From Crossaster papposus (Eukaryota > Echinodermata > Asteroidea > Velatida > Solasteridae): a stretch of 64,000 nucleotides of DNA. The position numbers were made by a program, and so were the translations under genes. Under the pieces are notes generated by a model. That model saw only the letters and a list, made by a program, of their open reading frames with translations. It was not told where the DNA came from and made no database searches. The DNA lies in contig JBAIAA010000095.1 of NCBI GenBank assembly GCA_037893245.1, positions 558,001 through 622,000 on the forward strand, written 5' to 3'. Below are positions 23,301 to 30,696 of this stretch, one piece after another (positions within the stretch are counted from its first letter, which is position 1; every line of letters begins with the position of its first letter).

Positions 23301-26060
23301 TTTGATATTAAATATCGTTTAACTGACCTCTCCGAAGTTTAACGATCATAGATGCCGAGGGAAGCAAGAAAAACTGCATTTATTTTCAACCGTTGTTGGG
23401 CATTGGCGATCGTAAAATTTGTTTTTATAAAATTCAATTTTTCGTAACAATTATAGGATATCTAGTGCAATCATTTTGCTGGATGTCTACAATCATTATT
23501 CACTTTCAAATAAGTAAGTGGATTTTAGCAAATGGTGTATTTTTCCTGAATTTTCCTGAATAACTCAAATCTTTTTGGGTCTTTTCCTCAGGTTTTTAAC
23601 TGTTTGAGATGTCCATAAATGCAATCCTTAAACAGACGTTACTCAACAGAATGTCCGATTAAAGCGCAACAAACAGTACTACATGTGTATACTATAAGGA
23701 GAATTTTATTCTCTTTCTTAACACCCGAAAACCCTCATTTCAACGTCTCCTTTTGCCAAAATGCCTCACATATGTGACCCAGCACGAGTAAATGAGACAC
23801 TTTGCGGCAAAAATAAAAATTGAGATTTTGATTTCATCATTTAAAGCTTGTTTAGCTTTAAATGATGAAATCAAAATCTCAAATTTTATTTTTGCCTCAA
23901 AGTGTCTCATTTACTCGTGCTGGGTCACATATGATTATCTAGGTATATTAAGTGCTCAGATATATTCTTATACCGTTTGGCGTTTCTTGCCGATGTCTTT
24001 GACGGAGTCTGCCGTGGTAGCCAGCAGGTCGTGTATCTTTTCGTTGTAGATCTCAAAGAAACTAATCTCAATTGTGTACTTAAGCTGTGAGTTCATAAAA
24101 AATAAAATAAAAAAATTAAAATCCTTTAGAAATTAAAAACCCAACAAAAACCTTAGCAAAGCATGCCACTAAATTTTTTAATTTTATTTTTGCAAATTTA
24201 ATTCTGAAATTTTGTGTAATACAATTTTAATAGCGTTTTTTTTGTAATACAATTTTAATAGCGTCTTACAATAATACATGTATTTTAAAACTGGTATGAC
24301 GTCATGAACTTCAAAAATGAGATTAATTTAGCCTCTAAAAGTCTATATTTAAAAATTAAGTTGGTAATGTAAAACAGGAAGATTTACTTAATAACATTTT
24401 GTGCACGCACATAGGATATTAGTCACCACTGTGATTGGTCGAAATCATGGGGGCGGGGATTCGTTAAATCACTGTATTCTGCAACTAAACATTCAAAAGT
24501 GTTCTTTCCTTTAAATCAAAAATAAATAAATAATCATCGACTAACCCTTTGTTCTGGGCCTTGTTCGTCGACTCTCCGGAACAACTCGCGACAAAATCTT
24601 GGGATGACGCCAGTCTCTTTATTGTAACCCATTATTCTGAAGAAAAAAAAAGAAGAAAATCAAGTGCATTTCTGTAAAAGGACGTGTGTTTTTTCAAAAT
24701 TTGCCGGGTGTGTAAACAAAATTAATGAAAAGAATGTTGCGACCTGACGCTGTTTTTCTTCTTATATCATTTCACTGAAGGTCAATCGGTGCAAAAATGT
24801 TGATAGACATGATTCTAGGACTGAGAAAAATGTCCAACTTTGTTAGAAAATTTTCTTGACTCTCTATAGACTTTGTACACAACTGCTGAAGTAGCGTCAG
24901 GATATACTACAATCTTTCCGCAAATACTTACGTGTAGGATTTTCCGGAGCCAGTCTGCCCGTACGCAAACAAGCACGTGTTATAGCCCTCGAAGGCGTTG
25001 TCTAGCAGCGGCCTCCCCAGCCTCTCGTAGACAGTCTCCTGACTGGCGAACTGACCTCTGACCCGGTCAAACGACCAGAAACAATGGTCGTAGACGAAGC
25101 TGCTCGTCTGACTTGGCTTGGCAGAGATGACCGTTTCGTTCCCGTTCATAGACACCACGCATTTGACGCCTCGCTGATTTTTCTCCCTGCAGAAGGGCAA
25201 ATTAGAATTTGTTGTAAACCAGCGATGTGCTGTGCATGTGTGCGAACGAGAGAGGGCGCTCTTGTATCACTTTTATGACGCAAAGTTTGGAGGTAGAATC
25301 CAGTGGACGAAACATATTTTACGCGCAAACTCGCTCGCGCATATGGCGCACAGCTACGCTGCAGTACAAAATCTTCCAAACTTCAAAAATCACAACAACA
25401 ATTTAATATAGAATTATAGAATGCAGGGCCCACTGACAACTCTCGACTTTATTTACCCTAGGACATAGAATGGACTGACCCTAACCCTGTATACCCCAAT
25501 ACCCATAGAATACAGGGCCACTCCATTCTATGTTATAGGGTAAATAAAACCGAGAGTTGTCAGTGGGCCCTGCATGGGCCCTGCATTCTATAGTTAAGGC
25601 TCCAATTATTAGGGATAGAGATCTTTTATTTGAGTGGTATGCAAATGAGATAGAATGATTTTAAAAGCAATACTTACTTTTCACTGAATGGCCTCACCCT
25701 AACCGCCACAGTCACGCCAAACCCGTCTACCCCGATCGAGGAGTCATCCCCTGATTCAGCCCATCGCACCGATCTCTTAGCATTAGGCGTCTCAAACTCA
25801 ACACGGTTATAGCACTCCGGGGTTCCGAACGGTGTCCTGGCCGGTTCGGGTTTAGCGAGTCGCTGCGTCGGGGTACGAAAGAGGTCCCGTTTGGGGGTGT
25901 TTGCTCCACCGCCGTTCCCCACGGGAGTTAGGGGTGCTGTCATAGGAAAGTAGTTCTCCTTCCCTTTTGTCTTGGAATGTTTTTTGTCTCCGGCCGGTGA
26001 GAAGCGATGATCAGTGGAGGGCTGTAGGTGTGTTGAGGGGCGATTAGCTTTGACCGACAT
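6248..26060 (-). CDS. KIF14: KIF14-like kinesin, 24 coding exons, C-terminus not found
   Basis: Microtubule motor that in animals works with citron kinase and PRC1 at the midbody during cytokinesis. Coding exons in transcript order: 26060-25678, 25186-24932, 24636-24546, 24084-23974, 22989-22937, 22177-22039, 21742-21626, 20968-20847, 20752-20580, 19894-19632, 19042-18858, 18306-18204, 18021-17876, 17342-17270, 16962-16888, 15705-15619, 15082-14872, 14389-14298, 12902-12738, 12085-11976, 9253-9057 (acceptor could be 9266), 8026-7812, 7178-7020, 6388-6248. Phases agree throughout with acceptor 9253; the 9266 alternative would break phase unless another exon is missing. The model gives about 1222 codons. 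Order is N-terminal extension, motor, coiled coil, FHA, coiled coil, helical tail, which matches KIF14 and not KIF1/KIF13. The N-terminal extension (about 115 residues) is much shorter than in human KIF14. The start has a probable 5' UTR intron acceptor just upstream (coding exon begins at 26092). No terminal exon was recognised below 6248; it may lie outside the window. Confidence 0.93.
6530..6872. repeat. 11-bp minisatellite, about 31 copies, KIF14 intron 23
   Basis: Near-perfect tandem units of TCAATCAGAAG. Because three units are 33 bp, some frames stay open for over 130 codons, but this is intronic and non-coding. Related degenerate CATCACAAGTCA-type repeats continue to 6960 and occur at 5990-6235 and 8075-8335. 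Confidence 0.95.
7707..7745 (-). repeat. Partial copy of KIF14 exon 22 3' end with 5' splice site
   Basis: The 38 bp around TTACCTGTAGAAGTTTCAT match 7787-7832, which is the true exon 22 end and its donor. The copy lies downstream in transcript order, separated by CATCACAAG repeats. Confidence 0.75.
8075..8335. repeat. Degenerate AAGTCAATCATAA minisatellite
   Basis: Short 10-13 bp units between exon 22 and its partial copy. The stretch 8268-8338 closely matches 6868-6958 on the other side of exon 23, so part of the array was copied across an exon. Confidence 0.75.
8338..8440 (-). repeat. Diverged partial copy of KIF14 exon 22 5' end with 3' splice site
   Basis: Matches 7976-8071 (GTTGCTTGCA, TCGGACCAGA, AAAGGAAAGAATTAAATG, ACAAAAGGGGGTTC) over about 95 bp with substitutions and a few indels. 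The CTTTAG acceptor is kept. It is older than the other exon-edge copies described here. Confidence 0.7.
8545..8990. mobile_element. Family-D MITE interrupted by a SINE
   Basis: Left fragment 8545-8602 (GTGTTTATGCATTATCCGTT) and right fragment 8932-8990 (AAAACTTTGCGTGTATATAC, then GGCGCGAACTGGTTAA) are adjacent in intact copies; 8603-8931 carries a SINE. The left end of the MITE is missing. Confidence 0.7.
8612..8884 (-). mobile_element. tRNA-derived SINE, family 1
   Basis: On the minus strand the head has an A-box TGGTCCAGTGG and a B-box GGTTCGAACC at tRNA spacing, followed by a tRNA-unrelated body containing CTTGGGCAAGACACTTTGC and ending near GAGTCTAAAGCGCTATATAA. A nearly identical copy lies at 50876-51155. 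Likely Pol III transcribed when active. Confidence 0.8.
9421..11155. repeat. 54-bp satellite, about 31 copies with higher-order structure, KIF14 intron 20
   Basis: Monomer starts GGTAGGATACACCATTGGTA and ends GGGTGGATGTAAA. A variant monomer (TTATTAGGAATAAGTGGATG) recurs near 9637, 10068 and 10778; blocks 9637-10067 and 10068-10490 are close copies of each other, i.e. a higher-order unit of about 431 bp. The right edge runs into family-C MITE interior at 11107-11230, so the monomer derives from the MITE end. As 54 is divisible by three, frames stay open on both strands (one of 319 codons), but this is not a gene. Confidence 0.95.
11537..11911. mobile_element. Family-D MITE with expanded 29-bp internal repeat
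   Basis: Ends TTAACCAGTTTGCGCCGG and CCCGGCGCGAAAGG. The internal unit GAGCAAGGCCGGAAATGTCT, present once or twice in other copies, occurs about six times at 11616-11803. Lies about 60 bp beyond the KIF14 exon 20 donor. Confidence 0.85.
12151..12345. mobile_element. Family-C MITE fragment
   Basis: Left end GGCAGGGTACACCATTTGC followed by the family interior to about 12345; the right terminus is missing or diverged. Confidence 0.65.
12409..12698. mobile_element. Family-F MITE, GC-rich, with perfect ~40-bp inverted repeats
   Basis: Left terminus TAAGGCCTAGGCTATACGCC continuing through GTGCTACTGCCGTGCCGAAC; right terminus is its exact reverse complement. Interior is rich in GGCACGGC and AACGGCG words in both orientations. 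About 290 bp in KIF14 intron 19, ending 40 bp from the exon 19 donor. Only copy in the window. Confidence 0.85.
12836..13166 (-). repeat. 110-bp tandem triplication over the KIF14 exon 19 acceptor
   Basis: Three units with period exactly 110 bp (12841, 12951, 13061 for the same GATTGGAGAT word). Each unit holds the CTTTGTAG acceptor and the first ~66 nt of exon 19. Only the unit nearest the donor continues into the complete exon. Confidence 0.93.
13190..13790. repeat. ~43-bp degenerate minisatellite, CATCACAAGTCCGATCATAA type
   Basis: Repeated units containing CATCACAAGTCC, GATCATAAGGTACTC and CTATGGATCACAAG in KIF14 intron 18, directly adjoining the 110-bp triplication. The decamer TCACAAGTCC also builds the arrays at 15229-15335 and 15401-15533. 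Confidence 0.85.
13845..13980 (-). mobile_element. SINE family 1, partial
   Basis: Contains GGTACCCATCTTTACTCCTG and AAGTGGCTTGCCCAAGGACA, the body shared with the complete copies at 8612 and 50876. The head is missing. Confidence 0.55.
13984..14222. mobile_element. Family-B MITE, full length
   Basis: Ends GGCCAATTTCATAAAACATG and the inverted equivalent. Interior carries TTTTCATGCTAAGCAA. About 240 bp in KIF14 intron 18. Other copies: 15760, 16394, 22180, 29617, 34310, 60798. Confidence 0.85.
14488..14540 (-). mobile_element. SINE family 2 fragment
   Basis: Reverse complement of the GGATTGGGTTTTCAGTCCCTG part of the SINE at 17589-17841, followed by an A-run. Confidence 0.6.
14536..14648. 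repeat. Polypurine tract, polypyrimidine in KIF14 RNA
   Basis: About 110 bp of almost only A and G. In the KIF14 transcript this is a long pyrimidine tract 150-260 nt upstream of the exon 18 acceptor. Confidence 0.85.
14872..19894 (-). CDS. KIF14: KIF14 exons 10-17: neck coiled coil, FHA domain, second coiled coil
   Basis: Exon 10 (19894-19632) encodes a heptad-rich segment after a Pro-rich linker. Exons 11-13 encode a forkhead-associated domain (about residues 575-690), recognised from [12 protein letters not shown], the ADDHC strand completed across the exon 11/12 junction, and the [16 protein letters not shown] strand, each closely matching the human protein. FHA domains bind phosphothreonine peptides; in KIF14 this region is linked to partners such as Radil. 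Exons 14-17 are charged, Glu/Lys/Arg-rich coiled coil. Exons 11 and 13 each have extra partial copies of their 3' end, with the 5' splice site, in the following intron. A tRNA-derived SINE sits between exon 13 and its partial copies. Confidence 0.92.
15229..15335. repeat. 12-bp minisatellite CCTTTCACAAGT, about 9 copies
   Basis: Tandem units in KIF14 intron 16, left member of an inverted pair with 15401-15533 (shared decamer TCACAAGTCC in opposite orientation). Confidence 0.9.
15401..15533. repeat. 11-bp minisatellite GGACTTGTGAC, about 12 copies
   Basis: Near-perfect units, inverted relative to the array 65 bp to its left; changes to GGACTTGTGAT at its right end. Confidence 0.92.
15750..16650. 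mobile_element. Family-A5 MITE with a family-B MITE in each terminal repeat
   Basis: TGTGACC at 15752, then a complete family-B MITE (15760-16002), then TGCTCCCACAAAA and the A5 interior to GTGGGAGC, then another complete family-B MITE (16394-16640), then AGGTCAC. The A5 copy at 54977-55662 has both terminal repeats uninterrupted. Lies in KIF14 intron 15. Confidence 0.8.
17087..17177. mobile_element. Family-C MITE, left-end fragment
   Basis: TTTAAAGGTAGGATACACCA then the family interior to AAATAATGATTGTA; the remainder is lost. Confidence 0.7.
17378..17580 (-). repeat. Two partial copies of the KIF14 exon 13 3' end with 5' splice site
   Basis: GACAAGGCACGGTACCTTGC with CTCTGAGC occurs at 17378 and 17483 (about 105 bp apart) and matches the exon 13 end and donor at 17861-17890. 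Shared GATGAATATTCAGAAGC flanks. A SINE separates them from the true exon. Confidence 0.8.
17589..17841 (+). mobile_element. tRNA-derived SINE, family 2
   Basis: Head with A-box TGGCGTAGCGG and B-box GGTTCGAATC, body with GTGGGTTTTCTCCAGGATAT and CCTCCCACCTCTAAAAC, tail of AAT trinucleotides. Complete copy inserted in KIF14 intron 13. Confidence 0.85.
18609..18789 (-). repeat. Partial duplicate of the KIF14 exon 11 3' end and intron start
   Basis: About 180 bp repeating 18790-18935: TAAAACACTGT, ACAAAACTCTT, the CTCACCAATGGTCATCGGCC donor region and GCTCCGGCCAGTTGTATCTG. The copied 5' splice site at 18675-18681 is intact. The copy contains an extra GATGGCCAGAGT expansion. Confidence 0.88.
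19348..19440 (-). mobile_element. tRNA-like SINE head fragment
   Basis: Minus strand carries a GGTTCGAGCCC B-box and a GTGGTCTGCAGATAGTTCTG stretch similar to the SINE at 55890-56066. Confidence 0.5.
20580..26060 (-). CDS. KIF14: KIF14 exons 1-9: N-terminal extension and kinesin motor domain
   Basis: Residues 1 to about 115 are a polar, basic, Ser/Thr/Pro-rich extension encoded wholly by exon 1. The motor starts with [13 protein letters not shown] at the end of exon 1 and runs to [14 protein letters not shown] around residue 483. The nucleotide-binding P-loop GQTGSGKS closes exon 2 (about residues 203-210). Switch I is the NDKSSRSHS stretch in exon 6, switch II is DLAGSER in exon 7, and the microtubule-binding region with [13 protein letters not shown] spans exons 8-9. 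All catalytic motifs are present, so the motor looks functional. Exon 6's 3' splice site abuts a family-B MITE. A palindromic MITE lies about 40 bp from the exon 4 donor and a 17-bp array lies right beside the exon 7 donor. Confidence 0.95.
20995..21612. repeat. Degenerate to perfect 17-bp array in KIF14 intron 7
   Basis: From 20995 the words GTGCTTAGCAATTTTC and variants recur imperfectly; from 21481 to 21605 they become eight near-identical 17-bp units of GTTCAGCAATTTTCCGT. The array stops about 15 bp from the exon 7 donor. The words match the family-B MITE interior. Confidence 0.85.
22180..22416. mobile_element. Family-B MITE abutting the KIF14 exon 6 acceptor
   Basis: Left end GGAGCCAATTTCATAAAACG begins within 1-2 bp of the acceptor AG (22178-22179). 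Right end TTTTATGAAATTGCCCC. The polypyrimidine and branch region of intron 5 must therefore be MITE sequence. Confidence 0.85.
22589..22849. mobile_element. Family-D MITE, full length
   Basis: Ends TAACCAGTTCGCGCCTGG and CTGGCGCGGACTGGTTAA; contains a doubled GTTCAGGCCGATGGTACCGG. In KIF14 intron 5. Confidence 0.85.
23232..23550. mobile_element. Family-C MITE
   Basis: Left end TTTTAAAGGTAGGATACACC, right end CAAATGGTGTAT. About 315 bp in KIF14 intron 4. Confidence 0.75.
23771..23931. mobile_element. Family-E palindromic MITE
   Basis: 161 bp, nearly one perfect hairpin: TATGTGACCCAGCACGAGTA at the left, its inverted copy at the right, arms of about 70 bp around an AAGCTTGTTTAGCTTT loop. Second copy at 26585-26746. 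In KIF14 intron 4, about 40 bp from the exon 4 donor. Confidence 0.93.
25414..25592. repeat. Inverted repeat / foldback element in KIF14 intron 1
   Basis: Arms of about 55 bp: TAGAATGCAGGGCCCACTGA ... TTTATTTACCCT and the inverted copy. Outer ends TATAGAATGCAGGGCCC on both sides. MITE-like; single copy here. Confidence 0.75.
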
Positions 26061-26584
26061 GGCTCAATAAAGGTGTTGCTGCCTGGTAAACATAAAAAAA
26101 AAAAAATAACAATGGGCAATAATTGAGTAAAGAAATAACGTGTCACCAGTTTATCTTCCCAGCCCCATTTTTTCTTCAACATTTTTGCAATAGCAATGAA
26201 AGTAATAGGCTAGGCTAGACCCGGGAACTTGGCGTTGTTTACAATGCCACACACTAATGTTTTTCCAACTATTTTTCGATAACAAAACACCACGTCCTTT
26301 GCCACAAAACGTTTCTTACCATTTATTACTATTTAGTAATACACATTACACATTGCTCTTTTACACACACAAAAACACAAAAATAGCTACTTCCGTTTCC
26401 AAGAAATCATTGAAAAATGGTGGAGTCCAATACAAACTTGTTGCCTGTTTTGGTTCGCACGGCGCGGTGCCCTGAATCCTTACATGGAAATAGTGGCACT
26501 GTAGTAAGGCTGGAGCCATACAGCCGGAACTCTAGGCCATGGGTATGCCTAGGCCTACATTATATAAAAAAACGCTTAGGCCTA

Positions 26585-26746
26585 TATGTGACCCAGCACG
26601 AGTAAATGAGACACTTTGAGGCAAAAATAACAATTGAGATTTTGATTTCACCATTTAAAGCTTGTTTAGCTTTAAATGATGAAATCAAAATCTCAATCTT
26701 CATTTTTGCCTCAAAAGTGTCTCATTTACTCGTGCTGGGTCACATA
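26585..26746. mobile_element. Family-E palindromic MITE
   Basis: Same hairpin as at 23771-23931, with a few differences; between the KIF14 and TYW3 start codons. Confidence 0.92.
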
Positions 26747-27631
26747 TTTTCGGGAAGAATGTCGCATCTTGACGCCACTTTCTTCATCAAACATTAACCC
26801 TAACCTCCCTGAGTCCATCAAAATCAATTTCCTGTTTTGGAGGATTTTAGCGGATTGAGGATTCTCCCATATTGAACAAACTGGAGGAGTGTGATGGATT
26901 GAGGATTTTAAGCCTAGCGTTACTGCAGGAGTTTGATGGATTCATGATTCAGAAATTTAGGTGATGGACTGTGATGGACTCTATGGAGAAACACACTGCA
27001 ATTTTTTGTATGCCACCATGGTATCCTGAATCTGCCAGAGTCCATCAACTTTTGCTGATGGATTATTGATGGATTATTGGTGGAGTCTGATGGACCCAGG
27101 ACACCAGCAGTTTTTGCAAACCAAACTTGGTGGATTGTACTTTAGTTGTAGCGGATTCAGGATACTTTCAAGAAAAAGCAGTGATGAGTCATGAGGGGTT
27201 AGGGTTAAATATCTCATTTCTCAGTCATTGCAAAACATTGCAAAACAAAAGACATAGAAACATTTCTAATTTTGTGATACTAAGTTTGAAAATGATATTA
27301 GCAGCAGATAGCACTCGACTCTCCACATATAGACTTTACACAAAAATTGAGAAATAAGAACGCAACAAAATTAAACTCCAGTCCGACATTAAACATTTTT
27401 GGGCCTAAACCGTTTCCTACACATGATACATGCAGGAGCTATTTGCACCATAATATAGCTCAAACTACACATTGTTTTACCTCTGCACAAGTTTAATTTG
27501 CCAAAAGTTTGAGCCCATAATGTTGGGAAAGTTACCCGCTCGGTTTCGCTTGTTGAATTTTAGTGTTTTTTCACCCAAATGATCCGCTCTACAAAAATTC
27601 TTGAAGATGATTGGTTAATGGTCAATTTATG

Positions 27632-27650
27632 TAGCGCCCTCTTGTGTCCA
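27632..27650 (-). promoter_or_regulatory. CTCF-like motif upstream of TYW3
   Basis: TAGCGCCCTCTTGTGTCCA differs at about three of 19 positions from the reverse complement of the vertebrate CTCF consensus. It lies 19 bp before the TYW3 start codon. Confidence 0.35.
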
Positions 27651-27668
27651 TTGTCAAAAACTTCCAAT

Positions 27669-30600
27669 ATGGCAGCGCCCATGAGCTTCTCCCAAGCAAA
27701 GAAAACGCGTCAGAAAAATCAGGATTTGAGCAAGAAAGGAAGCTTGGACGAAGATATTGTAGATTTGATCAATTGTATAAATGATACAGAATATCTGTCC
27801 ACAACAAGTTCTTGTTCTGGTCGCATAATCATCATTTGTGAGGTATAAATTATTGGTCGATTGTGTTTAACGTTTACGGTATGAAATCGACATAGCGTAG
27901 CCGTAGTCTTTATCAAGACGCCCTTTACGTTAACCAGTTCACACCGGTACCGGAAGACGTATATACACGCAAAGTTTTCCCCAGATTCAAAACGGACGAC
28001 GCATAAACACGTCACGAGCAAGACCGGAAATGTCTGTCAGCATCGAGCGAGGCCGGAAATATGTGGGTGTGCTTTCCGGTACCATCGGCCTGAACCCGCC
28101 TCGGATCGAATGTCGTAGTTTGTTTAGAGTACTTAAAGCATTTTAAACTCCCTTTTCTTGTTTGATTTAGGATAATGATGTTATCAAAAAGAAAGGCTGT
28201 CGCTGGCTGTATGTTTCACATAAGATGGCAGACCTGAATTCTGTTGTAAGTTTTTTTTCTCTTGAAATTTTGGGCAGGTAAAAACTAACTAAAACTATGA
28301 ATATAAATATATCTTTGTCTTATCAACTTCTAAATAAATAGACAATAATTAATTGAACAAATTTGAATCATTTGTATGATTTAATAAGAAATACAGGGAA
28401 ACGCCGCTATATAACGGAGTCCACAGATTTTGTTCGGTATATCGATCAGTCAGTACAGCAATTTTCAGATACTCCATCACATACTCCGAATTCAAAATTT
28501 GAATTTAATTAATTAATTACTCACCGTTGGCCGATTTTTATTTATGTTGTTTTCCCTTTGGGATGTCTTATTTGAAAGCTTATCATAACAAATGCAATTC
28601 TGGAAAATTACCAATTCAATTTAAAAATCTTTTTCTCAAGGTGGGCCGAACCCCCTAAAATAAAAGCACGGACACACCAACTTTATACACATCTATTTAT
28701 AATAATTATTTTATCCACCATGACAGGAAAGTGCACTGACGAATCTTCAAGGCAATGCAATATTCAAATTTGAACCTTTTATACTTCATGTGCAGTGCCG
28801 CGCATTGGGAGATGCAAAACTGGTGGTAAGTGAAGAAGATTTGGTAACAGTTGTTTTTTTACCCCTGTACATCAGGCTATGAGATTAGTTTTCCACGCAG
28901 GTGGAGAGAATTATAAAGGCAATTGTAGTAAAGTGTCTTGCCCAAGAACACAGGTACCCTGTTCCCATGTCAGGGTCCAAACCCATAACACTATCGCGCG
29001 AGTCCGATGCCGCGCCCATTGGGCCGCGCCCATTGGGCCGCGCCCATTGGGCCGCGCCCATTGGGCCGCGCCCATTGGGCCGCGCCCATTGGGCCGCGCC
29101 CATTGGACCGCGCCCATTGGACCGCGCCCATTGGACCGCGCCCATTGGACCGCGCCCATTGGACCGCGCCCATTGGACCGCGCCCATTGGACCGCGCCCA
29201 TTGGACCGCGCCCATTGGACCACGCCCATTGGACCACGCCCATTGGACCACGCCCATTGGACCACGCCCACTTACTGTTTGTTACTTTTTTTCTACAGCA
29301 TATGGTGGCAGTGGAGTCTGGATTTAGGAACTCTGGAATCACAGTGGGCAAAGCTGGCAAAACCATGGTGGTATGTTATGTACATTTATATGCACTCAGA
29401 GTTCGGGGGTTCGAGTCCAACCCGAGTCAGTGATTTATCTTTTTTCGAATGAATCCCTCGGGACAATACTTTATACATCGTCATTCGTCAATACACAACG
29501 CTAAAGGGCTAAAATCTAATATTGAATTTCTGCACCTTCCATCTTATGATAATTTGGGATCTTAGTTATTGCCAAACGCTTAGTATATAGCAGCGCCTGT
29601 TACATATAAAGCATTCTACCAGGAATTTCATATAGCTGCTAAGCACAACAATTTGCTTAGCACAAAAAAGTATTGCTCAGTAAAAGCAGGTTACCAGCCA
29701 AAACATCATGTGCTTTTCATGCTAAGCAAAAAGCAGCTAAATACCAGTCACAAACAATATATATCACCTTAAAATTTAGTTCGTAACCCTGTTTTTGCAA
29801 AGGAAGAATTTTCATGCTAAGCAATTTTTGTGCTTTGCAGCTCCATGTAATTGGCCCCTGATTACCACTCATGTTCAAGTTGTCTTTGACTAATCTTCTA
29901 ATCTTCAATACAGGCAGTAAGGAGCACCCATGGTTTGGAGGTGCCTCTCTCCAACGCAGGACGTCTTCTGGTTTCCTCCCAGTACCTTGCATTCTTGGTG
30001 CAACAAGCCAACTCTAAACTTGGAGAAAACGCCAAACGAATCGATAGGTATGCAACAATGTTCATAAACCAAAACTATGGTTGAGCTCTCAGAAACAAGT
30101 CCTCAATTGTCATTCGATCACAAGCCCCGAGCTATTGAATTGAACTAGCGCTGGGATAAATCGAAGATTTCGAAATCCGTTTATCCTAATATTTGTCAAA
30201 TAACTGAATAACGATTTGATTTCACCGAAGGTTCTCATAAAGTTCACGCCGGAAGGCTTCTTGCATTATTGACAAATGACTTTACCAATTTATTCTTTGC
30301 AGGTTTCACGAGAATTTGATGAAGCGACTCGAAAACTACAAACCGCGTATCCCTTCGGATGCTTGCGATAATTCCTGCAAAAAGTGCTGCAAAACGTACG
30401 AAAAGAGGCATTCGGGCAAGTCAGCACGGGACAACAGGGATCCAAACACCAGCTCGGCTGACTCAATGCACGGGCATTCTGAAAATGGCAAAAGCAAAGA
30501 CGTAATTAGTGAGCAACGCGACGGGGAACCAGTTTTATCAGCAGCATGCAGCAGTCAGGGAGTTGTTCAAATGGTCGACGCGGATACCAGTGAACGGAAC

Positions 30601-30696
30601 GCCGCTGTTGACAATTGTCAGAGAGTGGTACCACGTACGATGGAAACCAGTGATGTCGGAGATGACGTCGAATTTCCATTCGAGTTGTTCACGTGA
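27669..30696 (+). CDS. TYW3: TYW3, wybutosine-pathway tRNA methyltransferase
   Basis: TYW3 is the SAM-dependent methyltransferase that modifies yW-86 during synthesis of wybutosine at position 37 of tRNA-Phe. Exons: 27669-27842, 28171-28245, 28727-28825, 29299-29370, 29914-30047, 30303-30696, all phase-consistent, giving about 317 residues (human 259). Diagnostic family segments are [24 protein letters not shown] in exon 1, [13 protein letters not shown] in exon 3, [17 protein letters not shown] in exon 4 and [18 protein letters not shown] in exon 5. The C-terminal exon adds a Cys-containing ([11 protein letters not shown]) and acidic tail that is longer than in vertebrates. An in-frame upstream ATG exists at 27579, but the start at 27669 fits the family length and sits in a YY1-like AATATGGCAGCG context. 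Intron 3 holds a 14-bp array ending about 25 bp from exon 4. Confidence 0.95.
27929..28118. mobile_element. Family-D MITE, right end missing
   Basis: TTAACCAGTTCACACCGG left end and family interior; in TYW3 intron 1. Confidence 0.75.
28905..28992 (-). mobile_element. SINE family 1, partial
   Basis: GGCAATTGTAGTAAAGTGTCTTG and GTTCCCATGTCAGGGTCCAA match the SINE body. Directly precedes the 14-bp array. Confidence 0.6.
28993..29272. repeat. 14-bp minisatellite CGCGCCCATTGGGC, about 20 copies, TYW3 intron 3
   Basis: Three homogenised sub-blocks: CCGCGCCCATTGGG, CCGCGCCCATTGGA, then CCACGCCCATTGGA. Each unit contains ATTGG, the NF-Y core. The array ends about 25 bp from the exon 4 start. Open frames on both strands are shadows. 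Confidence 0.95.
29617..29870. mobile_element. Family-B MITE
   Basis: AGGAATTTCATATAGCTGCTAA left end, CTCCATGTAATTGGCCCC right end; TYW3 intron 4, ending about 40 bp before exon 5. Confidence 0.8.

Larger units (their letters stand above)
26061..27668. promoter_or_regulatory. KIF14-TYW3 divergent intergenic region
   Basis: 1.6 kb between head-to-head start codons. Holds a probable 5' UTR splice acceptor for KIF14 at 26093-26094, a family-E palindromic MITE, degenerate TGATGGATT repeats (26800-27160) and a CTCF-like site at 27632-27650. No coding sequence was recognised. Confidence 0.55.

Noticed and set aside
28879-29452. Overlapping 100-180 codon frames on both strands in TYW3 intron 3
   Set aside because: 14-bp array shadows; no homology and the TYW3 exons flank it.
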